In this document: positions 62,279-64,000 of the stretch, piece after piece
Numbering within the stretch: position 1 is the first letter of the stretch
How the letters are laid out: each line of letters begins with the position of its first letter
Source of the DNA: CAWGXG01 sp963826505
GTDB taxonomy: Bacteria > Chloroflexota > Anaerolineae > Aggregatilineales > Aggregatilineaceae
DNA length: 64,000 nt
Assembly: GCA_963826505.1 (NCBI GenBank)
Contig: CAWGXG010000008.1
Location: 186,001-250,000, forward strand
Reading direction: 5' to 3'
Notes under the pieces: generated by a model
The model's database searches: none
Seen by the model: only the letters and a program-made list of their open reading frames with translations
Told to the model about the DNA's origin: nothing
Position numbers and translations under genes: made by a program

Positions 62279-63532
62279 GTGAAGCATTTCAAACGGTGGT
62301 TTTGGGGCGGGATTCTAGGGGTGGTGCTTACAGTCGGAGCGATCGGTTGTTCGTCGGAGGGCGGAAATCCGGTCTCCAAAGTCCCACGCACGCCTACTCC
62401 CGTGTCTGTCGCATGGCAGCGTCCGCAAGCGGCTATCGATCAGAATTCCCCGGCGATTCGCCTGACGGGTGTGCTGCGTCTGCATCAACGAACGGTAAAT
62501 GATGTGGCGTTTTCGTCCAACAGCCTGCGTCTGGCAAGCGTGGGAGCCGACGATGCCGCCGTCATCTGGAATTTAGCCAACGGTGAGCCACTGTTTGTCC
62601 AGAATGCAAACGACGGCCGGCGCGTGTTCTGGGGCCCCGCTGATAATAGCCTGATCACGATCAGCCCGGCGGGAGTCACACGCGTGTGGACCATGAATAT
62701 GGAACCGCCCCGCCAGTTGGAACAGAGCATAGAATTCATCAGCTACGGGCAGATCGGGCCTATCGCGCAGTCGCCCGATCGCACGCTGCTCGCATACGGG
62801 TCCCAGTCGGGGGGTGTCCGGTTGTGGCGTATCCCCGAGGGGGAAATGATCGCGGATTTTCACGCGCACCGCGATGCTGTGCAATATCTGGCGTTTTCGC
62901 CTGATGGCCGGATGCTGGTCTCGATCGGCCATGATCGAAGCGTGCGCGTGTGGTCGGTGCCAGACGGCGCGCTCGTGCAGGATATTGTGAATTCCGATAT
63001 TGTGGAAGTCGTCAAAGTGGCATCCAGGGCCGTGTTTTCACCCGATTCTCACCAACTGGCGGTGGCCTACGACAGCGTCGTCGAGGTGTGGCATGTGACG
63101 GATGTCGAGCCGTTGTATTCCGTGAGTACAGCCCGGTCGATTGGATCTAACGCGCTAGAGTTTTCCCCGGATGGTACCCTGTTGGTCGCCTGCGGTGCTC
63201 AGCCGCTGGTGGCGGTCTGGCGCGCCGCCGATGGCGCACAGTTGGGGCTGCTGCCGACTGCCGGGCAGGCCTGCGGCAATGTGGCCTTCTCCCCGGACAG
63301 TACCTTATTGGTGACGCTTCCGTTGTCCGGTCAGGATATTTATCTGTGGAATATTGTCCATATCACCGATGATGTGCCCACCGAGCAAAAAACGCTCAGC
63401 CGAGCCGACCGCCAGACGATGGGGCTGCCCTCCGACGCCCGATTCTTTGACGTGGCCTGGTCACCGGATGGGCGGTTCATTGTGGTGTCGGACGAGACAG
63501 GGGTGATGTACGTTCTGTCCGCTGCCGAATGA
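62279..63532 (+). CDS. WD40-repeat lipoprotein
   Basis: 417 residues from GTG 62279 (AAAGAGGAA upstream). The lipoprotein signal ends VGAIGC with Cys24. About seven WD-like blades follow (VNDVAFSSNSLRLASVGADD; VQYLAFSPDGRMLVSIGHD; FDVAWSPDGRFIVVSDE). A beta-propeller outside the membrane probably binds a protein or cell-wall partner; the target is unknown. It stands apart from the signalling operon. Confidence 0.88.
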   Translation: MKHFKRWFWGGILGVVLTVGAIGCSSEGGNPVSKVPRTPTPVSVAWQRPQAAIDQNSPAIRLTGVLRLHQRTVNDVAFSSNSLRLASVGADDAAVIWNLANGEPLFVQNANDGRRVFWGPADNSLITISPAGVTRVWTMNMEPPRQLEQSIEFISYGQIGPIAQSPDRTLLAYGSQSGGVRLWRIPEGEMIADFHAHRDAVQYLAFSPDGRMLVSIGHDRSVRVWSVPDGALVQDIVNSDIVEVVKVASRAVFSPDSHQLAVAYDSVVEVWHVTDVEPLYSVSTARSIGSNALEFSPDGTLLVACGAQPLVAVWRAADGAQLGLLPTAGQACGNVAFSPDSTLLVTLPLSGQDIYLWNIVHITDDVPTEQKTLSRADRQTMGLPSDARFFDVAWSPDGRFIVVSDETGVMYVLSAAE

Positions 63533-63568
63533 GTTCCTACACACAGTGCAGGGTTTGCGTGATGTTGG

Positions 63569-64000
63569 TTAATTGCATTCCGTTGCTAACTGAAAGGCAG
63601 TGGGGTAAGGCAGGTCGCCGCTGTTGGCCCATTGGAGCACGGTGAAAGAGAACGTTGTCTGCGACGTCACACCATCGGCGGTGAATACGGCTTCGAAGCT
63701 GAGTAAAGCCGCCGTATCCTTGTCCACATCCAGGCTGCCGGTCAGGCTGACCGTTTGGGCCGCTTCGACGCGCGCGCGCAGCGCCTGATCCTCGAACTGA
63801 TTCAGGATACTCAGCGCGTCGGGGATCTGGGACTCAATCGTATAATGAGTCGCTTTCCGACCGCTGACGACGCTGTCTCCCTGTTTCTTGTCGGCCGATA
63901 GCGTCTGCTTGAGTATGGAGGGTAGGTTGTAATGCGCGAAAATACCGGGCATATCGCCCTGCAGCAAGGCGCGCGCGGGGGAGTTGCTGGCCAGGCAGAC
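63569..64000 (-). CDS. C-terminal part of an unidentified extracytoplasmic-type protein (partial)
   Basis: The frame is open to the right edge and stops at 63569, giving 143 visible residues. It has an alternating polar/hydrophobic beta pattern (AAQTVSLTGSLDVDKD, LLSFEAVFTADGVTSQTTF) and a late Cys (ATECN). It resembles bacterial lipoprotein-carrier-like (LolA/LppX) beta folds, but I cannot assign a family from this fragment. Confidence 0.5.
   Translation of the reverse strand, partial: VCLASNSPARALLQGDMPGIFAHYNLPSILKQTLSADKKQGDSVVSGRKATHYTIESQIPDALSILNQFEDQALRARVEAAQTVSLTGSLDVDKDTAALLSFEAVFTADGVTSQTTFSFTVLQWANSGDLPYPTAFQLATECN

Noticed and set aside
1..64000. CRISPR arrays, insertion sequences, prophage, rRNA
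   Set aside because: No regularly spaced repeats, transposase or integrase frames, phage structural genes or rRNA-like stretches were seen. The only tRNA noticed is tRNA-Sec.

Overview
The window is high-GC bacterial DNA with densely packed genes. It looks like a chromosomal segment from a member of the Chloroflexota (Anaerolineae-like). This is an inference from several traits: extracytoplasmic proteins with Pro/Thr-rich spacers, many long GAF-domain sensor proteins, a DUF951 protein, multihaem cytochromes beside NrfD/FeS modules, and an HspR-DnaJ-HtrA stress cluster. I see no phage genes, insertion sequences or CRISPR arrays.

Layout. 1-6011: housekeeping and miscellaneous genes (purA, a Peripla_BP_2 protein, a PAS kinase, a lipid kinase, a FAH hydrolase). 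6210-13878: a redox island with a secreted protein of four rhodanese domains, an 11-haem cytochrome c lipoprotein with an in-frame UGA, and a divergent operon lysR / 8-haem cytochrome / FeS subunit / NrfD. 13966-17187: selA and selB. 17241-25061: a LacI-controlled sugar-acid operon (SDR, LarA-like epimerase, gnd, PPi-type phosphofructokinase, a frameshifted HAD phosphatase, a 3-hydroxyisobutyrate-dehydrogenase-like enzyme). 25214-29424: an HD protein, a dehydrogenase-like protein, selC (tRNA-Sec, minus strand), DUF951, a glycolipid glycosyltransferase and nadE. 29529-32289: dnaJ-like / htrA / hspR. 32602-41600: DUF2207, PrsW-cNMP and cNMP proteins, a secreted SGNH-like protein, a PP2C phosphatase and a HEAT protein. 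41606-61088: about 19 kb of minus-strand signalling genes. These comprise five GAF sensor proteins without a kinase domain, a giant hybrid histidine kinase, a threonine synthase fused to a receiver domain, a receiver-first kinase, an EamA exporter, and an upstream lone receiver gene. 61230-64000: a PadR regulator, a WD40 lipoprotein and a partial gene.

The strongest discovery candidate is a selenocysteine-containing multihaem cytochrome c. The lipoprotein signal and first CxxCH lie upstream of an in-frame TGA, and ten more CxxCH motifs follow in the same frame. A hairpin with bacterial SECIS-like spacing sits just after the TGA. selA, selB and a recognisable UCA-anticodon tRNA-Sec are all in the same window (selD is not). 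Next to the NrfD/FeS/8-haem operon and the four-rhodanese protein, this suggests an extracytoplasmic sulfur- or selenium-linked electron-transfer module.

The second candidate is the threonine synthase-receiver fusion inside the sensor operon.

Caution: six single-base frameshifts occur in four otherwise well-formed genes (HAD phosphatase, DUF2207, giant kinase, one GAF sensor). Three of them map to short homopolymers, so the assembly probably carries indel errors. The cytochrome TGA needs no indel.
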